Below, in pieces: positions 1-9,710 of a stretch of DNA of 64,000 nucleotides (position 1 is its first letter; each line of letters opens with the position of its first letter). Source of the stretch: an uncultured Sphingomonas sp. (GTDB taxonomy: Bacteria; Pseudomonadota; Alphaproteobacteria; Sphingomonadales; Sphingomonadaceae). Both the position numbers and the translations under genes were made by a program. Below the pieces are notes generated by a model. It saw nothing but the letters and a program-made list of their open reading frames with translations, was not told where the DNA came from and did not search any database. The stretch covers positions 1 to 64,000 of the forward strand of contig NZ_CAJXWX010000018.1 of the NCBI RefSeq assembly GCF_913062585.1, given 5' to 3'.

Positions 1-116
1 TCGAACGGGTTCATCGACATCTTCACGTTCGCCAGATCGACGCCCGTCCCGTCCGCCTTCACCCGCGGCTTCACATTATAATCCAACACCCGCTTCACGG
101 GCACGACGATCTTCAT
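1..116 (-). CDS. etfB: Electron transfer flavoprotein beta subunit, N-terminal part (truncated by window edge)
   Basis: Reverse complement translates to [38 protein letters not shown], the typical EtfB N-terminus; adjacent to fatty-acid degradation genes. Confidence 0.85.
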   Translation of the reverse strand, partial: MKIVVPVKRVLDYNVKPRVKADGTGVDLANVKMSMNPF

Positions 117-130
117 AACCACTCTCTCAA

Positions 131-1444
131 TCAGAAGCTGAAGCGGCCGCCGATCGACGCCACGAATGCACGCGCATTCTGCACCTGGCCGTTGGTCAGG
201 ATCGGCGTCTGCACCGCGGTCCCCGCATAGGCGGCGGTGCGGCGGTCGATGCTGGCATTGGCGAAGTCGATATAGCTGCCCGCCGCATCCAGCGTGAAGC
301 GCGGCGTCACCTTGTACGAGCCACCGATCGAGTAGTTCCAGCGATTGGCATCGGGAACACGCGCATCGCGATTGCCGTCCTGCGTCGGCGTGATGCCGCG
401 CTGCACGCCCGCACGCACCGTCAGCCGGTCATTGGCCGCATAGTCGAAACCGCCGGCCAGCGACCAGCTGTTGCGGTAATTTTCGGGGATCGCGGTGTTG
501 ATCGGCGCGCCCAGCCGGATCGCGTCGAAATCCGCCCAGGTGAAGCGCACCACCTGCGCGTTCAGCGTCAGCTTGTCGGTGGTGCGGAAACGACCCGCGA
601 CGATGATCTGTGCCGGCGTGTAGAATTCCGCCGTCGCCCCGTCGATCGTCCGGTTCTGCCCGGCCAGCGGCCCGACCAGCCCGCCGACCTCCAACGTGCC
701 CTTCAGCTTGTGCTTGATATTCGACTTATAGCTGATGCCGACGGTCGCCCAGTCATTGTGCAGCTGGACACCGGCGGTCCAGCCCAGATCCCAGCCATCG
801 CCCTTCAGCCGCTGATAACCATCGGGCAGCGCCGAGGAGAGATTGGGCAGCGCATTGCCGAGTTCGGCCTTGGTATATTCCACGTTCAGCCCGCCGCCGA
901 CACGCAGCCAGTCGAGCACCGCGATACCGACCGAGGGCTGGATGTCGATGGTGCGCAGCTCGGTCTTCAGCGCGCTGTACCGCGCCCAGCTGCTCCCGCC
1001 ATATTCGGTCGTGAAGCTGTAGGGCGAGGTGACGGCCAGGCCGACCGCGACCCGGTCGCCAAGTGGAATGGCGACCGCACCCGACGGCACGACGCCGCGA
1101 TTGATCGGGTCGCTCGACACACGGTCCCCGCCGACCGGCTGGAAGGTCGTCTGGCCCGGGCGGCGGATCAGCGTGCCGTTGTCGACGACATCACCCTTCG
1201 GAATGATCGCCGAGGCGCCCAGCACCGCTTCGCCCCGCTCCATCCCCGCGATCGACGCCGGGTTCCACCAAAGCGAGGAAGCCCCGGTATCGGCGCCTTC
1301 ACCCGAAAAGGCGCGGCCCTGACCACGGGTCGACTGTTCCTGAAGATAGAAAGCCTGGCCATAAGCCGCGCCCGCAAAGGCGAAGGAGGACGAGACGATG
1401 GCGGTGGCCAGCAGCGGCGCCTTGAAGGACTTTTTCATGAGCAT
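131..1444 (-). CDS. OmpP1/FadL-family outer membrane protein transporter
   Basis: 437-aa ORF with signal peptide, FadL-like motifs ([22 protein letters not shown]) and terminal Phe (GGRFSF) typical of outer membrane beta-barrels. Confidence 0.85.
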   Translation of the reverse strand: MLMKKSFKAPLLATAIVSSSFAFAGAAYGQAFYLQEQSTRGQGRAFSGEGADTGASSLWWNPASIAGMERGEAVLGASAIIPKGDVVDNGTLIRRPGQTTFQPVGGDRVSSDPINRGVVPSGAVAIPLGDRVAVGLAVTSPYSFTTEYGGSSWARYSALKTELRTIDIQPSVGIAVLDWLRVGGGLNVEYTKAELGNALPNLSSALPDGYQRLKGDGWDLGWTAGVQLHNDWATVGISYKSNIKHKLKGTLEVGGLVGPLAGQNRTIDGATAEFYTPAQIIVAGRFRTTDKLTLNAQVVRFTWADFDAIRLGAPINTAIPENYRNSWSLAGGFDYAANDRLTVRAGVQRGITPTQDGNRDARVPDANRWNYSIGGSYKVTPRFTLDAAGSYIDFANASIDRRTAAYAGTAVQTPILTNGQVQNARAFVASIGGRFSF

Positions 1445-1477
1445 ACTCCCCAGGATTTTTTGTAATTGGCAAAAGGA

Positions 1478-1891
1478 TCAGCGGATACGGGTCCAGGTCT
1501 GCGTCTTGCAGAGCGGCACGAAGACACAGCCGCGCACCTTCAGCGTGTCCGCCCCTTCGGGGGTCAGCTTGGCGCTATAGGTCTTGCCATCCTCGGCATT
1601 ATAGATGGTGCCGCCGCTCCATGCCGCGCCATCCTGCGCAAAGCCCTGCAGGATCAGCAGGTTCTTGATCGGGCGGTTGCGCAGCTTGGGATCGCGGTTG
1701 TTCCCGTCGGTCAGGTTCGGATTGGCGCGCAACCCCTCGGACGACAGGATGCGGCCACAGACCGACGTGCCGCACTTCTGGATCTCGACCACACCGCCGC
1801 GCGTCTGGGTCTGCCAGCGACCGACGACCGAGTCCGCATTCGGACCGGCACCGGCGCCTGCAAGCGCTATCGTCATCAGGGTCAACAACAT
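1478..1891 (-). CDS. DUF2147-like secreted protein
   Basis: Signal peptide plus VVGRWQTQTRGGVVEIQKCGTSVCGRI...DGKTYSAKL, typical of DUF2147. Confidence 0.75.
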   Translation of the reverse strand: MLLTLMTIALAGAGAGPNADSVVGRWQTQTRGGVVEIQKCGTSVCGRILSSEGLRANPNLTDGNNRDPKLRNRPIKNLLILQGFAQDGAAWSGGTIYNAEDGKTYSAKLTPEGADTLKVRGCVFVPLCKTQTWTRIR

Positions 1892-2053
1892 GCCTCAACT
1901 CCTCTCCATGCCCGCTGTCCGGGCCGAGACGCCGGTTGTGCCCGGTCGCCCCTGAATTTCCCTATACGTCCGTCACATGACGCATAGGATAACAATCCAT
2001 CATGCCTACGATGCCGGTGACACGCAATCAAGCGCAACCGGCATCGCCATATA

Positions 2054-3850
2054 TCAAAACGCTTCCAGCTCCAGCGCCATGGTCGAGCGCTTGCCCGACT
2101 TGATCGCCAGGAACGCCGCCGTCGCCTGTGGCAGGATGCGGTCGAAGAAGAACCCGGCGGTGGCGAGCTTGGCCTTGTAGAAGCTCGCCTCGTCGGTGCC
2201 CTCGGCCAGACGCTCGGTCGCGATCCGTGCCGACTTCAGGAAGCAATGCCCGATGCCCACCAGGCCCAGCAGGCGGAGGTAATCGGTCGCAGCAGCGCCC
2301 GCTTCCTCGGGGTCCTTCATGCCCTTTTGTGCGATCATGCCGGTGCTGAGCTGCAGCGCGCCGAAGGCCTGCTGCATCCCCGCCGCCCAGCCGGTGATGG
2401 CCTTATCATCGTGCTTTACCAGCGCCTCGACCTGCTCCGACACCGCGTGGAAGAAGGGGCGCATATAGCGGCCCATATGCGCGGGCATCTTGCGCCCGAC
2501 GAGATCGAGCGCCTGGACGCCGTTGGTGCCCTCATAGATTTGCGCGATACGGGCGTCGCGGACGAACTGCTCGATGCCGTGATCGCGGATATAGCCGTGC
2601 CCACCATGGACTTGCACCGCCATGTTCGCCGCGTCGAAGGCGAGATCGGTGAACAGCGCCTTCACGACCGGGGTCATCAGCGCGACGAAGTCCGACGCGC
2701 GCGACTTGTCCGCCGGGTCCACCGCATTCGCTTCCGCATCCAGCCCCCGCGCCGCCCATTGCCCCAGCGCACGACACCCTTCCGCATAGGCGCGCATGGT
2801 CATCAGCATCCGACGCACGTCCGGGTGGACGATGACCGGATCGGCGGGCAGGTCGGGACACGCCGCTCCGCCCAGCGCGCGGCCCTGCAAGCGATCCTTC
2901 GCATAGGCCACGGCCGACTGGTACGCGACCTCATTGATGCCCAGGCCCTGAATGCCGACCGAGACGCGCTCGGTGTTCATCATGGTGAACATCGCGGCCA
3001 GGCCCTTGTTCAGCTCTCCCACGACCCAGCCCTTGGAATCGTTGAACTCCAGCTGGCAGGTGGCCGAGGCCTTCAGGCCCATCTTATGCTCGATCGCCGC
3101 CACGCTGACGCCGTTCGCGGGGCCGACCGAACCGTCATCCTTGGGCAGATATTTCGGCACCAGGAACAGGCTGATCCCCTTCACCCCCTTGGGCGCATCG
3201 GGCGTGCGCGCGAGAACGAGGTGAATGACATTGTCGGTCAGGTCATGGTCGCCCGCCGAGATGAAGATCTTGCCGCCGGTGAGGAGGTACGAACCATCCT
3301 CCTGCGGCTCGGCACGGGTGCGCAGCAGGCCGAGATCGGTACCGCAATGCGCCTCGGTCAGGCACATCGTCCCGGACCATTCGCCCGAAATCATCCTGGG
3401 CAGATAGAATTGCTTCAGGTCTTCCGAGCCATGGCCCATCAGCGCGGTGGTCGCGCCGTGGGTCAGGCCGGGATAGAGGCTGAACGACAAATTGGTCGCG
3501 CAGATCATCTCCTCGACCAGCTTGTTCACCGCCTCGGGCAGCCCCTGCCCGCCATATTCGACCGGCGAGGCGAGCGCGGCCCAGCCGCCCTCGCAGAACT
3601 GGCGATAGGCGTCCTTGAACCCGGCGGGCGTACGGACGACGCCATTCTCCAGCTTGCACCCTTCGATGTCGCCGGTGGCATTGAGCGGCAGCAGGACGTC
3701 CTGCGTGACACGTGCGGCCTCTTCGAGGATCGCGTCGTAGAGTTCGGGCCCGAATTCCTCCTGCCCCGCGACGGGGCCGAACTCGTCCTCCTTGAACAGC
3801 TCGTGGAGGACGAAACGCATGTCGCGCAGCGGCGCGTTATAGACTTGCAT
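2054..3850 (-). CDS. Acyl-CoA dehydrogenase (long form with C-terminal domain)
   Basis: 598-aa ORF; motifs MCLTEAHCGTDLG, QVHGGHGYIRDHGIEQFVRDARIAQIYEGTNGVQALDLVGRK. Confidence 0.93.
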   Translation of the reverse strand: MQVYNAPLRDMRFVLHELFKEDEFGPVAGQEEFGPELYDAILEEAARVTQDVLLPLNATGDIEGCKLENGVVRTPAGFKDAYRQFCEGGWAALASPVEYGGQGLPEAVNKLVEEMICATNLSFSLYPGLTHGATTALMGHGSEDLKQFYLPRMISGEWSGTMCLTEAHCGTDLGLLRTRAEPQEDGSYLLTGGKIFISAGDHDLTDNVIHLVLARTPDAPKGVKGISLFLVPKYLPKDDGSVGPANGVSVAAIEHKMGLKASATCQLEFNDSKGWVVGELNKGLAAMFTMMNTERVSVGIQGLGINEVAYQSAVAYAKDRLQGRALGGAACPDLPADPVIVHPDVRRMLMTMRAYAEGCRALGQWAARGLDAEANAVDPADKSRASDFVALMTPVVKALFTDLAFDAANMAVQVHGGHGYIRDHGIEQFVRDARIAQIYEGTNGVQALDLVGRKMPAHMGRYMRPFFHAVSEQVEALVKHDDKAITGWAAGMQQAFGALQLSTGMIAQKGMKDPEEAGAAATDYLRLLGLVGIGHCFLKSARIATERLAEGTDEASFYKAKLATAGFFFDRILPQATAAFLAIKSGKRSTMALELEAF

Positions 3851-3868
3851 GGGATTATCCTCTCCCGA

Positions 3869-6199
3869 TCAATTGCGCAGCGGCTTGCCGGTTTCGAGCA
3901 TATGCTCGACCCGCGCCTGGGTCCGCGCATCCTTGACGCTTTCCATGAAGGCGGCGCGTTCCAGCTTCAACAGCTGATCCTCGCTCACCTCGTCGATGAT
4001 GTCGGCTTCGCCACCGGTGACGATGTTCGCCAGACGGCCCGCGACCACCACGTCGTATGGCGTCGCGACGCCCTTCTTGGCGAAGTCGGCGACCGCGCCG
4101 TTGAAGGCGACGCGTCCGGCCGCGCCCGGCAGGCGGAAGACGGGCTTTTCAGGCGCCTGATAACCCTCGACCAGCGACAGCGCCTTCTGCTTGGCATCGG
4201 CCAGCAGACGGTCGCGGTTCATGGTGATGCCATCGTCCTTGCGGAGATAGCCCAGGTCCTTGGCCAGAGCCGCCGAACGCGACACCTGCGCGGTCGAGAT
4301 GGTCTCGAACGCCTTCATCACGGCAGGCATCGGCCCCTTGGGCATCTTGGGCGACTTGGCGAGACGGTCGATCAGCTCGCCATTGCCACCCCAGCCGGGG
4401 ACCAGACCGACGCCGGTCTCGACCAGCCCGATATAGCTCTCCGCATGGGCCTGGATCGCATCGGCGTGGAGCAGGATCTCGCACCCGCCGCCTAGCGCCA
4501 TGCCGGCCGGAGCCGCGACCACCGGGAAAGGTGCGTATTTCAGCGCCTTGTACGCCTGCTGCCCCGCGACGACCAGCTTGTCGACCTCACCCCAGGCCGC
4601 GATATTCACCGCGAACATGGCGAGGCCGAGATTGGCCCCAGCCGAGAAGTTGCTGCCCTCATTATAGATGACCAGCGCCTTATACTGGCTCTTCACCAGC
4701 GCGATGGTCTTTTGCAGGAGTGACAGCACCTGCTCGTCGAGCGCGTTCATCTTGCCGGTGAACTCGAACGCGACGACGCCGTCGCCGACATCCCAGGCCG
4801 CCGCCGAGCCGTTCTTGAGAAGCGGCTCAGAGCGCAGCTTGATGTCCTCGAGCAGCAGCACGCCCTCGGCGCGGACGACATCTTCATAGTCGCCGCCCAG
4901 CGTCAGATATTGCCGCTTGCCATCGACCACACGGTAGAAGGGACGGTCGCCCGCCGTCTCCAGCAGCGCCGGGACCGGCTTGCCCTCGGCGCGCAGCCGC
5001 TCGGCCAGCTTGCCCGGGCCCATGCGGTCGATCAGCTCGAACGGGCCGAACTTCCAGTTATAGCCCAGCTTCATCGCGTCATCGATCGCGACCACGTCGT
5101 CCGCCGCTTCGCCGACCAGCCCGGCGGCATAGGACAGGACCGGTCCCAGGATCGCCCAGGCATAATCGCCGACCTTGCCTGGCGTCGCGACCAGCGCGGC
5201 CAGATCCTTTTCGGCCCGGCCCGGCAGACGTTCCGGCTTCTTCTCCGCGCGATACTCGCCGGTCTTCAGGTCGATCGCCTGCTTGGCCTTGCTGCCGTCG
5301 GGCTTGCGGTCGAGGCGGTAGAAGCCGCCCTTGCCCTTGCGGCCAGTAAAGCCCTCCGCAATCATCTTGTCGACCAGCGGCAGCGGACGGATGGTGTCGA
5401 AATAGGCGTCGCCTTCCGGCAGGGTCGAGGACAGCGACTTGGCGAGCAGCGGCATCAGGTCGATGCCGACCAAGTCGAGCAGCCCGAAAATGCCGGTCTT
5501 GGGCACGCCCATCGGACGACCGCCGATCTGGTCCGCTTCCTCGACGGTCAGCCCCTGGTCGAGCGCGGCGTTGAGCGCGATCGCCAGCCAATAGGTGCCG
5601 ATGCGGTTGGCGATGAAGCCCGGCGTATCCTTGGCGCGGACGATCCGCTTGCCCATGCGGTGATCGACGAACTGCTCGACCTTGGCCGCGACACCGGCAT
5701 CGGTGTGCTCGGAGGTGACGATCTCGATCAGCCGCATATAGCGCGGCGGATTGAAGAAATGGGTGATGAGGAAGTCGCGCCTGAACTGCTCCGACCGCCC
5801 CTCGACCAGATGACCGAGCGGGATGGTCGAGGTGTTGGACGACACCGCCGTGCCGGGGCGCTTCATCGTCTCCAGCTTGGCATAGAGCGATTGCTTGATG
5901 TCCAGCCGCTCGACCACCGCCTCCACGATCCAGTCGCACTCGGCGACCTTGTCGAGATGATCCTCGATATTGCCCGTTTCCACCAGCTTGGCGGCGGCAG
6001 GCGACATGAAGGGTGCGGGCTCGGTCTTGAGCATCTTTGCAACCGCGCCCTTGGCGACGGCGTCACGGTCGCTGCCATCCCTGGGCACGATGTCGAGCAG
6101 CAGGACGGGCACACCGGCATTGGCGACCTGCGCCGCGATGCCCGCGCCCATCACGCCTGCGCCAATCACGCAAACCTTATTGATCGTGTCAGCCATCAT
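3869..6199 (-). CDS. 3-hydroxyacyl-CoA dehydrogenase / enoyl-CoA hydratase (FadB/FadJ-like)
   Basis: NAD-binding start MADTINKVCVIGAGVMGAGIAAQ; HFFNPPRYMRLIEIV; C-terminal crotonase-like half. Start refined from the track's 6244. Confidence 0.93.
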   Translation of the reverse strand: MMADTINKVCVIGAGVMGAGIAAQVANAGVPVLLLDIVPRDGSDRDAVAKGAVAKMLKTEPAPFMSPAAAKLVETGNIEDHLDKVAECDWIVEAVVERLDIKQSLYAKLETMKRPGTAVSSNTSTIPLGHLVEGRSEQFRRDFLITHFFNPPRYMRLIEIVTSEHTDAGVAAKVEQFVDHRMGKRIVRAKDTPGFIANRIGTYWLAIALNAALDQGLTVEEADQIGGRPMGVPKTGIFGLLDLVGIDLMPLLAKSLSSTLPEGDAYFDTIRPLPLVDKMIAEGFTGRKGKGGFYRLDRKPDGSKAKQAIDLKTGEYRAEKKPERLPGRAEKDLAALVATPGKVGDYAWAILGPVLSYAAGLVGEAADDVVAIDDAMKLGYNWKFGPFELIDRMGPGKLAERLRAEGKPVPALLETAGDRPFYRVVDGKRQYLTLGGDYEDVVRAEGVLLLEDIKLRSEPLLKNGSAAAWDVGDGVVAFEFTGKMNALDEQVLSLLQKTIALVKSQYKALVIYNEGSNFSAGANLGLAMFAVNIAAWGEVDKLVVAGQQAYKALKYAPFPVVAAPAGMALGGGCEILLHADAIQAHAESYIGLVETGVGLVPGWGGNGELIDRLAKSPKMPKGPMPAVMKAFETISTAQVSRSAALAKDLGYLRKDDGITMNRDRLLADAKQKALSLVEGYQAPEKPVFRLPGAAGRVAFNGAVADFAKKGVATPYDVVVAGRLANIVTGGEADIIDEVSEDQLLKLERAAFMESVKDARTQARVEHMLETGKPLRN

Positions 6200-7332
6200 G
6201 CACGCTCCAGAACAGTCGCGATGCCCTGCCCGCCGCCGATGCACTGGGTGGCGAGCGCGTACTGGCCGCCGTCGCGCGCCAGCAGCGCCGCCGCCTTGCC
6301 GACGATACGCGCCCCGGTCGCGCCCAGCGGATGGCCGATCGCGATCGCGCCGCCGTCCTTGTTGATCGTGTCTTCCTTCAGGCCCAGATCGCGGATGCAG
6401 GCGATCGCCTGGCTGGCAAAGGCTTCGTTGATCTCGACCACGTCGAGGTCGCTCGACGCGATACCCGCCCGCGACAGTGCCTTCTTGGACGAGGCGATCG
6501 GACCCAGGCCCATCGTCTCGGGCTCGCAGCCCGAAATGGCGACCGACTTGATACGGGCGAGGATGGTCAGGCCATGCTTCTTGGCGAACTCTTCCGACGT
6601 GACCAGCACGGCGGCGGCGCCATCGGTCAGCGGCGAGGCGGTGCCCGCCGTCACCGTGCCGTCCTTGTCGAAGGCAGGCTTCAGGCCGGACAGCACCTCT
6701 TCGGTCGTGTCGGGACGGATCAGGCCGTCCTCGGTCACATCGCCCGCCTTGGTGTGGATCGGCACGATCTCATCGGCCAGACGCCCGGCCGAACGCGCCT
6801 CGGCAGCCTTTTTCTGGCTGACGACCGCGAACTTCTCCTGCTCGGCGCGGGTGATCTGGTACTTCTGCGCGACATTCTCGGCAGTCTGGCCCATGCCCAT
6901 ATAGGCGCCCGGTCGGGCGGCGGCGAGTTCGGGATTGGGGAGAGGATTGTAGCCCCCCATCGGCACGCGGCTCATCGACTCGATACCGGCGCAGATGAAC
7001 GCCTCGCCCGCGCCGATCTGGATCTGGCCCATGGCGATGTGGATGGCCGACATGGACGACCCGCAAAAACGGTTCACCGTCATGCCGCCGACAGACAGCG
7101 GCAGGTCCGCCAGCAGCCCGATCAGCCGCGCGACGTTCATGCCCTGCTCGCCCTCGGGGAAGGCGCAGCCCAGGATGATGTCCTCGATCTCCGAGGCATC
7201 GACGCCGGTCCGTTCGATCAGGCCGCGAATCACCTGCGCGGTCAGGTCATCGGGACGAACCCGTGCGAGCGCGCCCTTGCCAGCCTGGGTGAAGGGAGAG
7301 CGGGCATAGCCTGCGATCACGATGTTGGTCAT
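6196..7332 (-). CDS. Acetyl-CoA C-acyltransferase (thiolase)
   Basis: Thiolase motifs NRFCGSSMSAIHIA, GGAIAIGHPLGATGAR, CIGGGQGIATVLE. Confidence 0.95.
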   Translation of the reverse strand: MTNIVIAGYARSPFTQAGKGALARVRPDDLTAQVIRGLIERTGVDASEIEDIILGCAFPEGEQGMNVARLIGLLADLPLSVGGMTVNRFCGSSMSAIHIAMGQIQIGAGEAFICAGIESMSRVPMGGYNPLPNPELAAARPGAYMGMGQTAENVAQKYQITRAEQEKFAVVSQKKAAEARSAGRLADEIVPIHTKAGDVTEDGLIRPDTTEEVLSGLKPAFDKDGTVTAGTASPLTDGAAAVLVTSEEFAKKHGLTILARIKSVAISGCEPETMGLGPIASSKKALSRAGIASSDLDVVEINEAFASQAIACIRDLGLKEDTINKDGGAIAIGHPLGATGARIVGKAAALLARDGGQYALATQCIGGGQGIATVLERA

Positions 7333-7463
7333 CCAATCCTCTCTTTATGGGCTTGCGGCCTAACGTTAAGGTGCGTTACCTACCCTATACGTCAACACAA
7401 TAAGCAACTCGACCGCAATCGACAACCGGGTATGGTCGAAAAAAGATACAGGAGAGTGACGCG

Positions 7464-9176
7464 ATGACGGCAGAAGCCATCGGAGGAGCCACTATAGCCG
7501 GGGTACCGGGCCAGGCGACGGGACGCCCGCTGGTCTTCGAGCCGCGATTGCTGACCGACATGTTCGAGACCACGGTACGGCGCCATGGTGCCCGCCCCGC
7601 CATCGACTTCATGGGCCGAATCACGCGCTATGACGATCTGGGCGCCATGGTCGACAAGGCCGCCGCCGGACTACAGGCATTGGGGGTGAAGCCCGGCACC
7701 CGCGTCGCGCTCTGCCTGCCCAACATCATCTATTACCCGGTCCTGTTCTTCGCCACGCTCAAGGCCGGGGGCATCGTCGTCAACGTCAACCCGCTCTATG
7801 TCGATCGCGAACTGTGCCACCTGCTGGAGGATTCGGGCGCGGAGATCATCGCGACCTGCGACATCCCCGACATCTATGCGCGCGTCAGCAAGGCCGCCGA
7901 AAAGCTGTCAGTGCGCCACGTCATTTCCTGCCCCGTTGCCGATGCGCTGCCCGTCGTGAAGAGCTTTGCCTATCGCCTGTTCAAGCGCGCGATGATCGCC
8001 GCGCCCGGCCCCTCGCCCCGGCACCTGACCTTCGCCCAGCTGACGAAGCGCGGGGGCACGCCGACCCCGGTATCGGCCAAGCCCGATGATGTGGCCGTGC
8101 TGCAATATACCGGCGGCACCACCGGGAGCCCCAAGGCGGCGATGCTCTCCCATGCCAATCTGATCGCCAATGCCGATGCGATGGTCATCCATACCGGCGG
8201 CGAGGCGATGGTCGGCGAGGAGCGCATACTGGGCGTCCTGCCCCTCTTCCACGTCTTTGCGCTGACGACCGTGCTCAGCTTCGCGATCCGGGTCGGGGCC
8301 GAGATGATCCTGCTCCCCCGGTTCGAGCTGGACCAGGTGCTCAAGACCATCGCGCGCAGCCAGCCGACCTATTTCCCCGCCGTCCCGACCATCTACAACG
8401 CGATCGCGGGCGTGGCCGAGGCGCGCAAGGTCGACCTGTCGGCGATCAAGGCGTGCATCTCCGGCGGCGCGCCCTTGCCCGCCGAAGTGCGCGTGGCGTT
8501 CGAAAACACGACCGGCGGCAAGCTGGTCGAGGGCTATGGCCTGTCGGAAGCATCGCCGATCATCACCTGCAATCCGATCATCGGCGAGAATAAGGGCGGG
8601 TCCGCAGGCCTGCCCTTCCCAGGCACGATCATCGAGATCCGCGACCGCGACAACCCCGACCGGCTGATGCCGCCGGGCGAGGTCGGCGAAATCTGCGCAC
8701 GCGGGCCCCAGGTTATGTCCGGCTATTGGAATAAGCCGACCGAAACCGAACAGGTCTTCATCCATGGCGCGCTACGCACCGGCGATGTCGGCTATCTGGA
8801 CGAGGACGGCTATCTGTTCATCGTCGACCGGATCAAGGACGTCATCCTGTGCGGCGGCTACAATGTCTATCCGCGCATGATCGAAGAGGCGCTGTACGAG
8901 CATCCGGCGGTCGCCGAGGCGGTCGTGATCGGCATTCCCGACGCCTATCGCGGCCAGTCGCCCAAGGCCTTCGTCAAGCTCGCGCCCGACCATCAGGCGA
9001 CGCCGGAGGAACTCCGTGCCTTTTTACAGGACAAGGTCAGCAAGATCGAGCTTCCCCGCGAAGTCGAAATCCGCGAAAGCCTGCCCAAGACCTTGATCGG
9101 CAAATTGTCGAAAAAGGAGCTTGTCGAGGAAGAATTGGCGAAGGCGGCGGCGATGGCCTCGCCCGTGGGGGAATAG
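7464..9176 (+). CDS. Long-chain fatty-acid--CoA ligase
   Basis: AMP-binding motif YTGGTTGSPKAAMLSH; GYGLSEASPI; DRIKDVILCGGYNVYPRMIEE. Confidence 0.93.
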   Translation: MTAEAIGGATIAGVPGQATGRPLVFEPRLLTDMFETTVRRHGARPAIDFMGRITRYDDLGAMVDKAAAGLQALGVKPGTRVALCLPNIIYYPVLFFATLKAGGIVVNVNPLYVDRELCHLLEDSGAEIIATCDIPDIYARVSKAAEKLSVRHVISCPVADALPVVKSFAYRLFKRAMIAAPGPSPRHLTFAQLTKRGGTPTPVSAKPDDVAVLQYTGGTTGSPKAAMLSHANLIANADAMVIHTGGEAMVGEERILGVLPLFHVFALTTVLSFAIRVGAEMILLPRFELDQVLKTIARSQPTYFPAVPTIYNAIAGVAEARKVDLSAIKACISGGAPLPAEVRVAFENTTGGKLVEGYGLSEASPIITCNPIIGENKGGSAGLPFPGTIIEIRDRDNPDRLMPPGEVGEICARGPQVMSGYWNKPTETEQVFIHGALRTGDVGYLDEDGYLFIVDRIKDVILCGGYNVYPRMIEEALYEHPAVAEAVVIGIPDAYRGQSPKAFVKLAPDHQATPEELRAFLQDKVSKIELPREVEIRESLPKTLIGKLSKKELVEEELAKAAAMASPVGE

Positions 9177-9179
9177 ACG

Positions 9180-9569
9180 GTGGGCGAAAATGAGGAACTT
9201 CGCGGCATCCAGGATGTCGCGAACAGCCTGGGCGTGACGACGCGCACGCTGCGCTTCTATGAGGATCGCGGGCTGATCGAGCCGCGCCGGGTGGGCACCG
9301 CCCGCGTTTATTCCAAGCGGGAGACGGGGCGGATGCAGCTGATCCTGCGCGGCAAGCGGCTGGGCTTTTCGCTGCGCGAGATCGAGGAGTTCCTTCGGCT
9401 GTACGACGCGGATCCGCAACATGTCGAACAAATGCGCGTCCTGGCCGAACGCTGCCGCGAGCGGGTGGACGAACTCCGCCAGCAGATGACCGCGCTGGTC
9501 CAGACGGTCGAGGAGCTGGAGACGATCGAACGCGAAGCGCGCGAGCGGATCGCGAAGGCGGGCGTTTAA
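9180..9569 (+). CDS. MerR-family transcriptional regulator
   Basis: GTG start; IQDVANSLGVTTRTLRFYEDRGLIEPRRVGTARVYS HTH. Confidence 0.92.
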   Translation: MGENEELRGIQDVANSLGVTTRTLRFYEDRGLIEPRRVGTARVYSKRETGRMQLILRGKRLGFSLREIEEFLRLYDADPQHVEQMRVLAERCRERVDELRQQMTALVQTVEELETIEREARERIAKAGV

Positions 9570-9576
9570 CGCCTAT

Positions 9577-9709
9577 TCCTCCCCAAGCTGTGCTTGGGGA
9601 GGGGGACCGCGCCCGCAGGGCGTGGTGGAGGGGCTTGGCCGGTTCGTCAAAAACCCCTCCACCATCGCTGGCGCGATGGTCCCCCTCCCCGAGCAAAGCT
9701 CAGGGAGGA
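9577..9709. repeat. MITE/REP-like palindromic intergenic element, also a probable bidirectional terminator
   Basis: TCCTCCCCAAGC..GCTTGGGGAGG at left, CCTCCCCGAGC..GAGGGAGGA-type right end, with internal GTGGTGGAGGGG/CCCCTCCACC inverted pair; lies between two convergent genes. Confidence 0.7.
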
Positions 9710-9710
9710 T

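Noticed and set aside
2246-4495. 749-aa plus-strand ORF
   Set aside because: Antisense to the acyl-CoA dehydrogenase and hydroxyacyl-CoA dehydrogenase genes; GC-driven artefact.
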